Assembly (NCBI RefSeq): GCF_000617845.2
Contig: NZ_DF820425.1
Span: 5,011,725-5,075,724 of the forward strand
DNA: 64,000 nucleotides
Direction of reading: 5' to 3'
Source of the DNA: Bradyrhizobium sp. DOA9
Lineage (GTDB): Bacteria; Pseudomonadota; Alphaproteobacteria; Rhizobiales; Xanthobacteraceae
The translations under genes and the position numbers were made by a program. Under the pieces are notes generated by a model. It saw only the letters and a program-made list of their open reading frames with translations. It was not told the DNA's origin and did not search any database. This document shows positions 6,755 to 17,640 of this stretch, piece by piece (position 1 is the stretch's first letter; each line of letters begins with the position of its first letter).

Positions 6755-7824
6755 CGCTGTGCCCGGAACAGCAAACACGCATCACCGTACGAATAGAACC
6801 GGTATCCGCTCGCGATCGCGTGCGCATAGGCACGCTTCATCGTCTCGAGCCCCGAGAACGCCGACACCAGCATGAACAGCGTCGACTTCGGCAGGTGGAA
6901 ATTCGTCATCAGAATATCGGCCGCGCGGAAGCGATAGCCGGGGGTGATGAAGATCGACGTCTCGGCGGCGAATGGCTGGATCGTGCCGTCTTCGCTCGCG
7001 GCGCTTTCCAGCAGCCGCAATGACGTGGTTCCGACCGCAACGATACGGCCGCCATGCTTCCGCGCGGCGTTGAGCCGCTCCGCCGTTGCGGCCGAGATCG
7101 TGCCCCACTCGGCATGCATCTTGTGGCCTTCAGTGTCCTCCACCTTCACCGGCAGGAACGTCCCTGCTCCGACATGCAGCGTCACGCGGTTGATGCCGAC
7201 GTCGCGCGCGCGCAGCGCCTGCTCGAGCGCCGGCGTGAAATGCAGACCCGCTGTGGGAGCCGCAACAGCGCCCTCGTTCGCCGCGAACATGGTCTGGTAA
7301 TCGGCGAGATCCTGATCGTCAGGCGTGCGCTTGGAGGCGATGTAGGGCGGCAGCGGCGGGCTGCCGAGATCGGCGATGGCCTGGTCCAGCGCCGGGCCGT
7401 GGAACGAGAACGACAGCGTCACCTCGCCCTCGGTGCCCTTGGCCTCGACCTCGGCGTCGAGATGGCCGAGCAGGCAGACCTTGCCTTCATTGCCGAAGCG
7501 GATGCGGTCGCCGGCGGCGAGCTTCTTCGCCGGCTTCACCAGCGCCTGCCAGCGCGAGCCGTCGAGGCGCTTGATCAGCGTGGCCTCGATTTTGGGCTCG
7601 GTTTCGCGGCCGATGCGACGGCCCTTCAATTGCGCCGCGATCACCTTGGTGTCGTTGACGACGAGCTGGTCGCCCGGCCTCAACCATTGCGGCAGGTCGG
7701 AAATGATCTGGTCGCGCAGCGCACCGTTCTCGACGACCAGCATTTTGGCGGTGTCGCGCGGGGACGCGGGGCGCAATGCGATGCGCTCCGGGGGCAGATC
7801 GAAATCGAACAGATCGGTGCGCAT
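6751..7824 (-). CDS. queA: S-adenosylmethionine:tRNA ribosyltransferase-isomerase
   Basis: Transfers and isomerises the ribosyl part of SAM onto preQ1-tRNA to give epoxyqueuosine, the step after TGT. 357 residues, full length. Starts MRTDLFDFDLPPERIALRP and contains the family blocks VVNDTKVIAAQLKGRR, AAPTAGLHFT, THLHVGAGTF-like VTLHVGAGTFLPV and TNFHLPKSTL. Downstream of a cyclophilin gene on the same strand (52-bp gap), so probably part of the coaD-ppi-ppi-queA transcript. The stop codon lies in the border of a palindromic repeat. Confidence 0.97.
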   Translation of the reverse strand: MRTDLFDFDLPPERIALRPASPRDTAKMLVVENGALRDQIISDLPQWLRPGDQLVVNDTKVIAAQLKGRRIGRETEPKIEATLIKRLDGSRWQALVKPAKKLAAGDRIRFGNEGKVCLLGHLDAEVEAKGTEGEVTLSFSFHGPALDQAIADLGSPPLPPYIASKRTPDDQDLADYQTMFAANEGAVAAPTAGLHFTPALEQALRARDVGINRVTLHVGAGTFLPVKVEDTEGHKMHAEWGTISAATAERLNAARKHGGRIVAVGTTSLRLLESAASEDGTIQPFAAETSIFITPGYRFRAADILMTNFHLPKSTLFMLVSAFSGLETMKRAYAHAIASGYRFYSYGDACLLFRAQR

Positions 7825-7875
7825 TCGTGACGTACCTCCAGAGGCGCGAGAACGCGCGCCCCTGGAAAGACGGAG

Positions 7876-8340
7876 TTACTCCGCGTCCGCAGCCATGCGC
7901 GCCTTGACGATCTTGTCGGGGTTCTGCACCGGCTCGCCGCGCTTGATCTTGTCGACGTTCTCCATGCCCTCGGTGACCTTGCCCCACACCGTGTACTGGT
8001 TGTCGAGGAAGCGGGCGTCGTCGAAGCAGATGAAGAACTGGCTGTCGCCGGAGTCAGGGTTGGCGGCGCGCGCCATCGAAGCGGTGCCGCGCACATGCGG
8101 CTCCTTGTTGAACTCGGCCTTCAGCTTCTTGCCGGAGCCGCCGGTGCCGGTGCCGTGCGGGCAGCCGGTCTGCGCCATGAAGCCCTCGATCACGCGGTGA
8201 AACACGATGCCGTCGTAGAAGCCCTCGCGCACCAGCTCCTTGATGCGCGCGACGTGGTTCGGCGCGAGATCGGGCCGCATCTCGATGGTGACGGGCCCCT
8301 GCGTGGTCTCGAGGATCAGGGTGTTTTCGGTGGCGCTCAT
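7876..8340 (-). CDS. ppiB: Cytoplasmic peptidyl-prolyl cis-trans isomerase, cyclophilin type
   Basis: 154-residue single-domain cyclophilin without a signal peptide, so cytoplasmic. The active-site arginine lies in FHRVIEGFMAQTG, with the SQFFI block and the GKVTEGM segment after it. It accelerates proline isomerisation in protein folding. The start codon overlaps the stop of the upstream gene by 4 bp (ATGA), indicating translational coupling with the secreted protein at 8337-8762. Confidence 0.93.
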   Translation of the reverse strand: MSATENTLILETTQGPVTIEMRPDLAPNHVARIKELVREGFYDGIVFHRVIEGFMAQTGCPHGTGTGGSGKKLKAEFNKEPHVRGTASMARAANPDSGDSQFFICFDDARFLDNQYTVWGKVTEGMENVDKIKRGEPVQNPDKIVKARMAADAE

Positions 8341-8762
8341 GCTCGTCTCTCTTGCGTTGGGGGTGAAGTCTTGTCGGGTGACGTCTTGCGGCTGCGGAAC
8401 TGGATCGCGAAGGGACGCCCCGCTGCGGCGCCGGCCATTGCATCGGTAAATGGCATCGGCGTGCAGCGTTGCAACGCCTCCATCACCGCGATCCGGTATT
8501 GCAGCCGGTCATTGTCGGAGGCCTCCGCGGATTCATAGGTAATCCTCGGATGGCCCAGAATGTCGCCGGACCGGTTAAAGCTCACGACGACGGTGATGTC
8601 GAGGGGGCGGGCCTTGGCTGTCGGCGGCGGCTTCCAGCAGCCGTGCAGATGCCGGAACACGTCCTTGATGGTGTCGACCCGCCCCTCCTGGGCGGCAGCA
8701 CCCGACAGGCTGGACAGCAGCACCGCGGCAACCAGCAGAAGCTTGTCACCGCAGCGCGCCAT
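8337..8762 (-). CDS. Small secreted protein, TonB-C-like fold possible
   Basis: 141 residues with a Sec signal peptide (cleavage near AAAQE, about residue 25). The mature part has an alternating beta pattern with DITVVVSFNRSGDILGHPRI and an ALQRCTP-x-PF element typical of TonB C-terminal-like or TolA-like periplasmic domains, plus one further cysteine (HGCW). The tail is hydrophilic. It sits between two cyclophilin genes and overlaps the downstream one by 4 bp, so it is probably co-expressed with folding factors. Assignment to the fold is tentative; function unknown. Confidence 0.65.
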   Translation of the reverse strand: MARCGDKLLLVAAVLLSSLSGAAAQEGRVDTIKDVFRHLHGCWKPPPTAKARPLDITVVVSFNRSGDILGHPRITYESAEASDNDRLQYRIAVMEALQRCTPMPFTDAMAGAAAGRPFAIQFRSRKTSPDKTSPPTQERRA

Positions 8763-8771
8763 CGTGCTGTT

Positions 8772-9335
8772 CTACTTGATGTCGGAGGCGACCTGCACCT
8801 TCACCATCTTGTCGGGGTCGGTGACGGAGCCGCCGGGCGAGCCGGGGGGCGCCTTCTTCAGCTTGTCGACGACGTCCATGCCCTGCACCACCTCACCGAT
8901 CACGGTGTACTGGCCGTCGAGGCTGCCGCCGTCGGCGAACATGATGAAGAACTGCGAGTTGGCGCTGTCGACGCTGTCGCCGCGCCGGGCCATGCCGACG
9001 ATGCCGCGGGCAAAATGCACCTTGGAGAATTCCTGCTTCAGGTTCGGGTATTTCGAGCCGCCGGTGCCGTTGCCGTTCTGGCCGTCGCCCGTCTGCGCCA
9101 TGAAGCCGTCCATGACGCGGTGGAACGGCACGTTGTTGTAGAAGCCTTCGCGCGCGAGCTGCTTGATGCGTTCGGCATGCTGGGGCGCGATGTCAGTCCT
9201 GAGCTTGATGACGATGCGGCCCTTGGTGCTGTCGATGACGATGGCGTTGGCCTTGTCGAGATTTGCCGGCAATTGCTGCGCCACCGCCGGCACTGCGAAC
9301 AGAAGCGCGGCAAGAACTGCGAGAATTCGGATCAT
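8772..9335 (-). CDS. Periplasmic peptidyl-prolyl cis-trans isomerase, cyclophilin type
   Basis: 187 residues. A signal peptide (ending about FAVPAVAQQ, residue 20) sends it to the periplasm, unlike its paralogue at 7876. The cyclophilin core shows FHRVMDGFMAQTGDG, SQFFIMFADG and GEVVQGMDVVDKL, with a C-terminal PDKMVKVQVA strand. Folding catalyst for exported proteins. Ten bases separate it from the next gene downstream and 36 from coaD upstream, consistent with a single operon. Confidence 0.93.
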   Translation of the reverse strand: MIRILAVLAALLFAVPAVAQQLPANLDKANAIVIDSTKGRIVIKLRTDIAPQHAERIKQLAREGFYNNVPFHRVMDGFMAQTGDGQNGNGTGGSKYPNLKQEFSKVHFARGIVGMARRGDSVDSANSQFFIMFADGGSLDGQYTVIGEVVQGMDVVDKLKKAPPGSPGGSVTDPDKMVKVQVASDIK

Positions 9336-9371
9336 GACAACTCCGGATCAGAAAGAAGTGGAAGCGCGCCG

Positions 9372-9869
9372 TTAGCTGGCGAATTTGGCCTTGAGCTGCG
9401 CCGCGACCTGCGGCGGGACGAAGGCCGAGACGTCCCCGCCCATGCCGGCGATCTGGCGCACCAAAGTGGCGGTGATCGGGCGGACCATGGGAGAGGCCGG
9501 CAGGAAAACCGTATGCACCTCGGGCGCCATGGCCTCGTTCATGCCGGCGAGCTGCATCTCATAGTCGAGGTCGGTGCCGTCGCGCAGGCCCCGGATCATG
9601 ATGGTCGCGCCGTGCTTGCGGGCCGCGGCGACCGACAGATCGTCAAAGGTCGTCGCCTCGAGCACGCAGCCGGCCTGCGCCGCGATCGGACCGCAGACGT
9701 CCTCAAGCATCTTGAGGCGCTCCTCGGTCGAGAAGAGCGGCTTCTTGCCGGGATGCACCCCGATCGCGACCACGAGCCTGTCGCACAAGGAAACGCTGTG
9801 CCGGACCACGTCCAGGTGGCCGTTGGTGATGGGGTCGAAGGAACCAGGGTAGAAGGCGATGCGCGACAT
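9372..9869 (-). CDS. coaD: Phosphopantetheine adenylyltransferase
   Basis: Penultimate step of coenzyme A synthesis: ATP plus 4'-phosphopantetheine gives dephospho-CoA. 165 residues, normal length. The nucleotidyltransferase signature GSFDPITNGHLDVV (T/HxGH type) is near the N-terminus, RGLRDGTDLDYE in the middle and SSxVR-like ATLVRQIA near the end. First gene of the minus-strand block that continues into two cyclophilins and queA. The position before ppi and queA is the usual alphaproteobacterial order as I remember it. Confidence 0.97.
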   Translation of the reverse strand: MSRIAFYPGSFDPITNGHLDVVRHSVSLCDRLVVAIGVHPGKKPLFSTEERLKMLEDVCGPIAAQAGCVLEATTFDDLSVAAARKHGATIMIRGLRDGTDLDYEMQLAGMNEAMAPEVHTVFLPASPMVRPITATLVRQIAGMGGDVSAFVPPQVAAQLKAKFAS

Positions 9870-10117
9870 GGCCCCGTCCTACCGCGCCCGGCCCGGGCCG
9901 GCAAGCCGCCCCGGTTCCCGGCCGGTTTTCCGCAAGAGCATGTCGGAATCGCCCGAATTGTTTCGTCCTCGGGGCAGCCACGAAACAAAACGGACCGCGA
10001 ACGAAACCATTTCCCGCATCGGCGAAGACGTCCGGAAACTGGCCATGGTTACTAATCCGGCCAACGAAAGACGGGCCGCCCACTGGGCGTAGGCGGCCGC
10101 ATCACAGGGGACTGTCA

Positions 10118-10375
10118 ATGATCAAGGCTCTTTCAGCGATCGCTCTGTCTGCGTGTGTTGCCGCGGCCCTCACCCTCCTGCCCGGCTTTGCCCCGAAGGT
10201 CGAAGCCAGCGTGCCGCAGCCGCTCGCCAAGAGCGACCGGCTCGACATCCGCACTGTCGGCCGTGACTGCTCGCAGCAGGCCTGGCCGAACTTCGAAGCC
10301 TCCTGCCTGCGCAGCGCCGGCAGCAAGGCCAATGTCCGTGAGGCACGCCTCGTGACCGCCGACCGCACGCCGTAG
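10118..10375 (+). CDS. Small secreted protein (85 aa)
   Basis: Begins with a clear signal peptide (MIKALSAIALSACVAAALTL...). The mature peptide is short with two cysteines (DCSQQAWPNFEASC) that could form a disulfide. SD-like AGGGGA lies about 12 bp before the ATG. Followed by a strong hairpin (10471-10500) and the convergent gyrA. Function is unknown. The short, exported, Cys-pair form resembles many uncharacterised Bradyrhizobium proteins. Confidence 0.7.
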   Translation: MIKALSAIALSACVAAALTLLPGFAPKVEASVPQPLAKSDRLDIRTVGRDCSQQAWPNFEASCLRSAGSKANVREARLVTADRTP

Positions 10376-10470
10376 CCGGGTCCGTCAGCTTCACGTCAGC
10401 AAGCCTGGTCCGGACCTCATAGAAACCCCCATGGATATTTGCGACGTCCCGTCGCAGACTGCATGATATT

Positions 10471-10500
10471 CGCGCCCGACGGAATGGCCCGTCGGGCGCG
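10471..10500. terminator. 12-bp perfect hairpin between convergent genes
   Basis: CGCGCCCGACGG / CCGTCGGGCGCG with a 6-nt loop. It lies between the 85-aa gene and the end of gyrA, so it could stop transcripts from both sides. There is no T-run on either side, so an RNA-stabilising 3' end is an alternative to intrinsic termination. Confidence 0.55.
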
Positions 10501-10548
10501 CTTGCCGATCTGACGAGGGAGCTTGCGAACGGCGCCTAGGACGGGGCG

Positions 10549-13287
<2,739 letters not shown>

Positions 13288-13455
13288 GGGGGAATCCGGT
13301 GAGGTTTTGTCTGGGAATCATATAGCGCATCGCACCCCCGATAACCACCCTTGCCGGGCCTCGGGACACGCTTTTTCCGACTGTTTTTCCAGAGACTTAC
13401 GCCCTGCCCGGCCCTGCCGCATACGGGCCCGGAACAGACCGGCCGGAACCGGCTC

Positions 13456-13854
13456 TCACACCCCGAAAATCACCCGGTGCATGAGGCGCCCGGGCAGCAG
13501 CGTGAACAGCCCCGCCACTACCAGCGCCCCGGCGAACATGAGGGTCATCATCCGCCGATGATCAGCGATACGATGGGTGTGCGCCCGCCACACTGCGAGC
13601 GGCAGCGCCACCAGGGTGAGGATCGACAACAGATGGATCGGGCTGAACGGCCCGACCAGACGGATCGTGTGAATCCAGAAGGACGAGGCGGCCACGACCA
13701 CCATCAGGACCACCCAGATCCAGCCGATGGTCCTGTGCGGCAGCGTGCCCTTGGGGGCGGCGAACTGGACGAGGCCAAGCACGAAGACGACGATCGCGGC
13801 AAAGGCATGCAGCGGGATCGTGGGCGCGGCCTCAAGCAGCGGCGCAAGACTCAT
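13456..13854 (-). CDS. DUF2306-like membrane protein
   Basis: 132 residues with four predicted transmembrane segments: about 15-32, 45-62, 72-88 and 107-125. Histidines at the membrane edges (LPHRTIGW, AHTHRIADHRRMM) are the hallmark of the DUF2306 family and related small membrane proteins, and could bind heme or metal. Inner membrane. No operon partner is obvious; gyrA lies 168 bp downstream and ssb 162 bp upstream, same strand. Function unknown. Confidence 0.75.
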   Translation of the reverse strand: MSLAPLLEAAPTIPLHAFAAIVVFVLGLVQFAAPKGTLPHRTIGWIWVVLMVVVAASSFWIHTIRLVGPFSPIHLLSILTLVALPLAVWRAHTHRIADHRRMMTLMFAGALVVAGLFTLLPGRLMHRVIFGV

Positions 13855-13938
13855 GCTCGGGTCCGGGCGAAGGGCGATGTGAATATGATTAACATACCAT
13901 CACATCGCGCCCCGTCAAAGATTTGAGGCTACACATGA

Positions 13939-13965
13939 GGCAGGGCCGAAAAATCAAGCCCTGCC
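13939..13965 (-). terminator. Hairpin after ssb
   Basis: Inverted repeat GGCAGGGC (13939-13946) / GCCCTGCC (13958-13965), loop 11 nt, 52 bp downstream of the ssb stop when read on the minus strand. The downstream T content is low, so termination strength is uncertain. Confidence 0.45.
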
Positions 13966-14016
13966 CGGCAATTGGTGAGATGTCCTGCCGCCTGGCGCGA
14001 ACAGGCCCGCCGAGGC

Positions 14017-14511
14017 TCAGAACGGGATGTCGTCGTCCATATCGCTGTTGCGGCCGCCGCCCGCGGCCACGGGGCGCCGCGGCGCGCTGCTGACGGGACC
14101 GGAGGAGCCGAAATCGCCGCCCGGCTCGTCGCCGAAGCTGCCGCCTCCGCCGCCGCCGCCGCGGCCATCCAGCATCGTCAGCGTGGAGTTGAAGCCCTGC
14201 AGCACGACCTCGGTCGAATACTTCTCGACGCCGCTCTGGTCGGTGTACTTGCGGGTCTGCAGCGCGCCTTCGATGTAAACCTTTGCGCCCTTCTTCAGAT
14301 ACTGCTCGACGATCTTGCAAAGCGGCTCAGAGAAGATCACGACGCGATGCCACTCGGTCTTCTCCTTGCGCTCGCCGGTGTTCTTGTCGCGCCAGGTCTC
14401 CGAGGTCGCGATGCTCAAATTCGCGATCGGCCGCCCGTCCTGGGTGCGGCGGATTTCGGGATCCTTGCCGAGATTTCCAACCAGAATGACCTTGTTGACG
14501 CTTCCCGCCAT
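14017..14511 (-). CDS. ssb: Single-stranded DNA-binding protein
   Basis: 164 residues: an OB-fold starting AGSVNKVILVGNLGKDPE (about 2-110), a glycine-rich linker (GGRGGGGGGGSFGDEPG, about 115-135) and the conserved acidic tip DMDDDIPF that docks repair and replication partners. Protects ssDNA in replication, recombination and repair. A LexA-type box (14669-14683) lies 158 bp upstream, suggesting SOS induction. In many bacteria ssb is divergent from uvrA; here three omp genes stand between them. Confidence 0.97.
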   Translation of the reverse strand: MAGSVNKVILVGNLGKDPEIRRTQDGRPIANLSIATSETWRDKNTGERKEKTEWHRVVIFSEPLCKIVEQYLKKGAKVYIEGALQTRKYTDQSGVEKYSTEVVLQGFNSTLTMLDGRGGGGGGGSFGDEPGGDFGSSGPVSSAPRRPVAAGGGRNSDMDDDIPF

Positions 14512-14668
14512 CGCCGCTCTCCACTCCGAATGCCACTGAATTTCAAAAAGGGCAAATCCCGCTGCCCGCGTTTCTCTGCGCCCGTTGAGGCGACCCTATA
14601 CGCTTGCGGGCATTGGTCAGCCTGCCACCCCCAGGGTTATCCCCACATATAGCATCGTCCCCAGATTT

Positions 14669-14683
14669 GTTCCAGATTTGTTC
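14669..14683. promoter_or_regulatory. LexA (SOS) box upstream of ssb
   Basis: Exact GTTC-N7-GTTC, the direct-repeat LexA box of Alphaproteobacteria. It arises from two tandem copies of the 11-mer CAGATTTGTTC (14662-14672, 14673-14683). It is 158 bp before ssb, which reads away on the minus strand. Confidence 0.7.
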
Positions 14684-14902
14684 TTGGTGTCGGCCTGGCA
14701 AACATTTGGCCGCGCCGGAACCAGGGACAGCCCGCGAATGGAACTTTTCCGAGTTCCCGTGAACGACGAAAACCGCTTAACATTCAGCAAGTTGTTCCCC
14801 TGCAGTCGAGCGGCAAGTGTGGCATTCCGGAGACGGACTCTGCCCTTTTCTTAGGCTACGTTTGCCTTGGAATTAGTTCATATGGGCGTCGCGCCTGATC
14901 AG

Positions 14903-14928
14903 CCGCTTCGGGGACTTTCATGAAGCGG
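14903..14928 (+). promoter_or_regulatory. 5' leader hairpin of omp gene 1
   Basis: CCGCTTC (14903-14909) / GAAGCGG (14922-14928), perfect 7-bp stem, 20 bp before the ATG. The other two omp genes carry a hairpin in the equivalent place (15899-15915, 16814-16832). A role in mRNA stability or translational control is inferred. Confidence 0.5.
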
Positions 14929-14948
14929 ACGCAACTGGGGAGACTGCA

Positions 14949-15710
14949 ATGAATAAGATTCTATTTGGCGCTATCAGTGCAATGGCAGTGGGCCTGTCGG
15001 CTCCGGCAAGCGCGGCGGATCTCGCCGCGCGTCCCTACACCAAGGCTCCGCCGCCGATGGTCGCCGCTATCTATGACTGGAGCGGCTTCTACATCGGCAT
15101 CAACGGCGGCTGGGGCTCGAGCCGCAATTGCTGGGACTTCGTCACGCCAGTCACCGGCACGCTGGTCAACGACGGCTGCCATGATGCGTCGGGCGGCACG
15201 GTCGGTGGTCAGATCGGCTATCGCTGGCAGTCGGCCAATTGGGTGTTCGGCCTGGAAGGCCAAGGCAACTGGGCTGATTTCAGCGGGAGCAACATCAGCC
15301 CGACGGCGCCGGCTCAGCAGAACCGTACGCGGATCGACGCCTTCGGCTTGATCACCGGTCAGATCGGCTATGCCTGGAATAACGTATTGTTCTACGTGAA
15401 GGGTGGCGCGGCCGTCGTCGACGACAAATACGACCTCCTGATCGCGCCGGGCTTTGTGGGTGCGGGGACCATCTTCGGTTCGGCCCGCGATACCCGCTGG
15501 GGCGGAACGGTCGGCGCTGGCCTCGAATTTGGCTTCGCGCCGAATTGGTCGGTGGGTCTGGAATATAATCACATCTTCCTGGGCGATCGTAACGTCGATT
15601 TCAGCCTGGGCGGCGCCTTCGTCCAGACCGAACGCGTTCGTCAGGACGTTGATATCGGCCTCGTGCGCGTGAACTATCGCTGGGGTGGCCCGGCAATCGC
15701 CAGATACTGA
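14949..15710 (+). CDS. Omp25/Omp31-type outer membrane beta-barrel protein 1
   Basis: 253 residues. Signal peptide (AISAMAVGLSAPASA, cleavage about residue 24), then the mature start ADLAARPYTKAPP shared by the three paralogues here. An eight-stranded barrel pattern follows (YDWSGFYIGINGGWG, WVFGLEGQGNW, NVLFYVKGGAAVV, WGGTVGAGLEFGFAPNWSVGLEYNH) and the chain ends in an aromatic residue (ARY), the usual BAM recognition signal. Small porin or structural outer-membrane protein of the rhizobial/Brucella family. It has its own terminator at 15741, so it is probably monocistronic. Closest to copy 3 by cysteine and loop pattern (SSRNCWD). Confidence 0.92.
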   Translation: MNKILFGAISAMAVGLSAPASAADLAARPYTKAPPPMVAAIYDWSGFYIGINGGWGSSRNCWDFVTPVTGTLVNDGCHDASGGTVGGQIGYRWQSANWVFGLEGQGNWADFSGSNISPTAPAQQNRTRIDAFGLITGQIGYAWNNVLFYVKGGAAVVDDKYDLLIAPGFVGAGTIFGSARDTRWGGTVGAGLEFGFAPNWSVGLEYNHIFLGDRNVDFSLGGAFVQTERVRQDVDIGLVRVNYRWGGPAIARY

Positions 15711-15740
15711 TTATCTCGCTGATACTACTATGAAATCAAG

Positions 15741-15763
15741 GGCCGGCTTCGCGCCGGCCTTTG
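15741..15763 (+). terminator. Terminator of omp gene 1
   Basis: GGCCGGC (15741-15747) ttcgc GCCGGCC (15753-15759) followed by a short T-rich tract (TTTGTTGTTT). Same stem as the terminators after the other two omp genes. Confidence 0.8.
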
Positions 15764-15835
15764 TTGTTTGGGCGCAAATTCGCGTGACAGCAATGAGTCA
15801 GTAACCATCACCTTTTGTGTTGTTGTGGCTTTTCA

Positions 15836-15915
15836 GTGACACAACTTGCGGCTTTGGTGGTGTAAATGCAGCGTCAGTTGGGCCGTTGAGTCCGATGTCC
15901 TTCCGCGACGGAAGG
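15836..15915 (+). promoter_or_regulatory. Promoter/leader of omp gene 2
   Basis: The segment begins GTGACACAACTT and includes a GTGTAAA element (about 15860-15866). It ends in a perfect leader hairpin CCTTCCG (15899-15905) / CGGAAGG (15909-15915). A diverged copy precedes omp gene 3 (16747-16832), so regulatory region and gene were duplicated together. Confidence 0.55.
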
Positions 15916-15950
15916 CAACAACAGAAACTGGGACTGGGATTAAGTTGAAG

Positions 15951-16640
15951 ATGAAAAAGATTTTGTTGGCTTCGGCCTCTGTGTTCGCTCTTGCGGCCCC
16001 CGCTTCGGCTGCTGATCTGGCGGCCCGCCCTTACACCAAGGCTCCGGTCGCTGTGGCCTCGGTCTACAACTGGACCGGCTTCTACCTCGGTATCGTCGGC
16101 GGCGGCGCCTGGGAAGCCTCTTCCGGTGACCCGAAGATGCAGGGCGGCTTCGTCGGCGGCACGGCCGGCTACAATTGGCAGACCGGCAACGTTGTATTCG
16201 GCATCGAGGCTGACGGCGCGTGGGCTGATGTCAGCGCTTCGGTCGATGGCGCCGTTTTCGTTCCCGGCGTCGGCGTGGTTGGCGCGACGGCAAGCTCGAA
16301 GACCGATGCGATGGGCACCGTGCGTGGCCGCATCGGCTGGGCCGTCAACAACGTGCTGCTCTACGGCACCGGTGGTTACGCCTGGATCGACAACAAGCTC
16401 AGCTTCACCGCGCTCGGCACGACCATCTCCGACAGCAAGTTCCATTCTGGTTGGACCGTCGGTGCTGGCGTCGAAGCGTTCTTTGCTCCGAACTGGTCGG
16501 TCAAGGGCGAGTACCTCTATCGCAGCCTCGGCGGCGAGACCTACTTCTCGGGCACCGTGCCCACCGGCACGCTCAACTTCCACACCGTGCAGGTCGGCGT
16601 GAACTATCACTTCGGCGGCCCGGTCGTCGCGAAGTACTAA
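15951..16640 (+). CDS. Omp25/Omp31-type outer membrane beta-barrel protein 2
   Basis: 229 residues from the 15951 ATG, chosen because it begins directly with a signal peptide (MKKILLASASVFALAAPASA); the frame runs open to 15846 through the promoter. Mature start ADLAARPYTKAPVAV, barrel strands such as YNWTGFYLGIVGGGAW and WTVGAGVEAFFAPNWSVKGEYLY, and final NYHFGGPVVAKY. It lacks the NCWD loop of copies 1 and 3, making it the most diverged of the three. Outer-membrane porin/structural protein. It has its own leader hairpin and terminator. Confidence 0.93.
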   Translation: MKKILLASASVFALAAPASAADLAARPYTKAPVAVASVYNWTGFYLGIVGGGAWEASSGDPKMQGGFVGGTAGYNWQTGNVVFGIEADGAWADVSASVDGAVFVPGVGVVGATASSKTDAMGTVRGRIGWAVNNVLLYGTGGYAWIDNKLSFTALGTTISDSKFHSGWTVGAGVEAFFAPNWSVKGEYLYRSLGGETYFSGTVPTGTLNFHTVQVGVNYHFGGPVVAKY

Positions 16641-16670
16641 GCTTCGTCTCCGACGCACCCGCGTTACGAA

Positions 16671-16695
16671 AGGCCGGCCTCGCGCCGGCCTTTTT
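16671..16695 (+). terminator. Terminator of omp gene 2
   Basis: AGGCCGGC (16671-16678) loop ctcgc, GCCGGCC (16684-16690) and five T residues. Nearly identical to the terminators at 15741 and 17641. Confidence 0.85.
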
Positions 16696-16746
16696 GTTTG
16701 TTGCGGCCGCCGGTCCGCTCGCGTTTTCGGGCGGATGTGGCTGCCG

Positions 16747-16832
16747 AGTGACACAACCTTTGGCTTCAATCGTGTAAAAGCAACGACGTTACTTGGGTCA
16801 TAAGGTCCGCTGCTCTTCCGCTCTCCGGAAGA
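16747..16832 (+). promoter_or_regulatory. Promoter/leader of omp gene 3
   Basis: Diverged copy of 15836-15915. It begins GTGACACAACCTT, keeps a GTGTAAAAG element, and ends with the hairpin TCTTCCG (16814-16820) / CGGAAGA (16826-16832), 31 bp before the chosen start codon. Confidence 0.55.
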
Positions 16833-16863
16833 CCGGAATGAGACATGGAAGTGGGGAATGCAT

Positions 16864-17610
16864 ATGAAGAAGCTTTTGCTGGCTTCGGCCAGTTTGCTCG
16901 CACTCGGCGCGTTGGCACCGGCTTCGGCGGCCGATTTGGCGGCCCGCCCCTACGCCAAGGCTCCGGTGGCGCCGATCGCGGTGTACAACTGGAGTGGTTT
17001 CTACCTCGGCATCAACGGCGGTGGTGCATCGAGCCGCAATTGCTGGGACGTCAACAATATCTTGGGTATTCCGGGTCCTGACACGGCCGAAGGGTGTCAC
17101 AATGCGACCGGCGGCGTCGTCGGTGGTCAGGCCGGCTATCGCTGGCAGTCGGGTAATTGGGTGTTCGGTCTCGAAGCCCAGGGCGACTGGGCCAATCTGA
17201 AGGGCTCGAACACGAGCTTGTTTCTTGCACCGCTCGTCAACCAGACCAGGATCGATGCGCTCGGCCTGTTCACCGGCCAGGTCGGCTATGCCTGGAATAA
17301 CGTGCTCTGGTACGTGAAGGGTGGCGCGGCACTGACGCACGCCAAATACGACGGTCTGTTGGGGGGCGTCGTCTTCGATAGCGCAAGCGAGACGCGCTGG
17401 GGTGGCTCGGTCGGTACCGGCATCGAGTTCGGTTTCGCGCCGAACTGGTCCGTTGCGATCGAATACGACCATCTGTTCATGGGCAAGCGCAACAACTCCT
17501 TCACGATTCTCGGCGTCAACGACCGCATCGACCGCATCAAGCAGGACGTCGACATGGGCACCGTTCGCCTCAATTACACCTTCGGCGGCCCGGTCGTCGC
17601 GAAGTACTGA
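16864..17610 (+). CDS. Omp25/Omp31-type outer membrane beta-barrel protein 3
   Basis: 248 residues. ATG 16864 is preferred over 16858 because GGGGA (16853-16857) would touch the earlier ATG but is 6 nt from this one. Signal peptide MKKLLLASASLLALGALAPASA, then ADLAARPYAKAPVAP. Shares with copy 1 the SSRNCWD loop, AGYRWQSGNWVFGLEAQGDW and a QDVD-x-G segment near the end, closing with NYTFGGPVVAKY. Outer-membrane barrel protein. The closely related copies with a shared mature N-terminus indicate local duplication. Confidence 0.93.
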   Translation: MKKLLLASASLLALGALAPASAADLAARPYAKAPVAPIAVYNWSGFYLGINGGGASSRNCWDVNNILGIPGPDTAEGCHNATGGVVGGQAGYRWQSGNWVFGLEAQGDWANLKGSNTSLFLAPLVNQTRIDALGLFTGQVGYAWNNVLWYVKGGAALTHAKYDGLLGGVVFDSASETRWGGSVGTGIEFGFAPNWSVAIEYDHLFMGKRNNSFTILGVNDRIDRIKQDVDMGTVRLNYTFGGPVVAKY

Positions 17611-17640
17611 TCTCCCTGCCGAAGTCACATCGTCACGAAA

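Larger units (their letters stand above)
14512..14948. other. Divergent ssb/omp promoter region
   Basis: 437 bp without a credible gene. It contains a LexA-type box (14669-14683) and, at its right end, the 5' leader hairpin of the first omp gene (14903-14928). The rest is comparatively AT-rich for this genome, as expected for promoters, but I cannot fix -35/-10 elements with confidence. Confidence 0.6.

Noticed and set aside
9978..10012. Possible third TetR-type site (GAAACAAAACGG...GAACGAAACC)
   Set aside because: It keeps the AAAC words but lacks the GTRT-N-GTTT right half, so it is not the same dyad.
13351..13926. Plus-strand open frame overlapping the DUF2306-like gene
   Set aside because: The minus-strand frame has four clear membrane helices and a proper start; the plus frame is hydrophilic shadow sequence.
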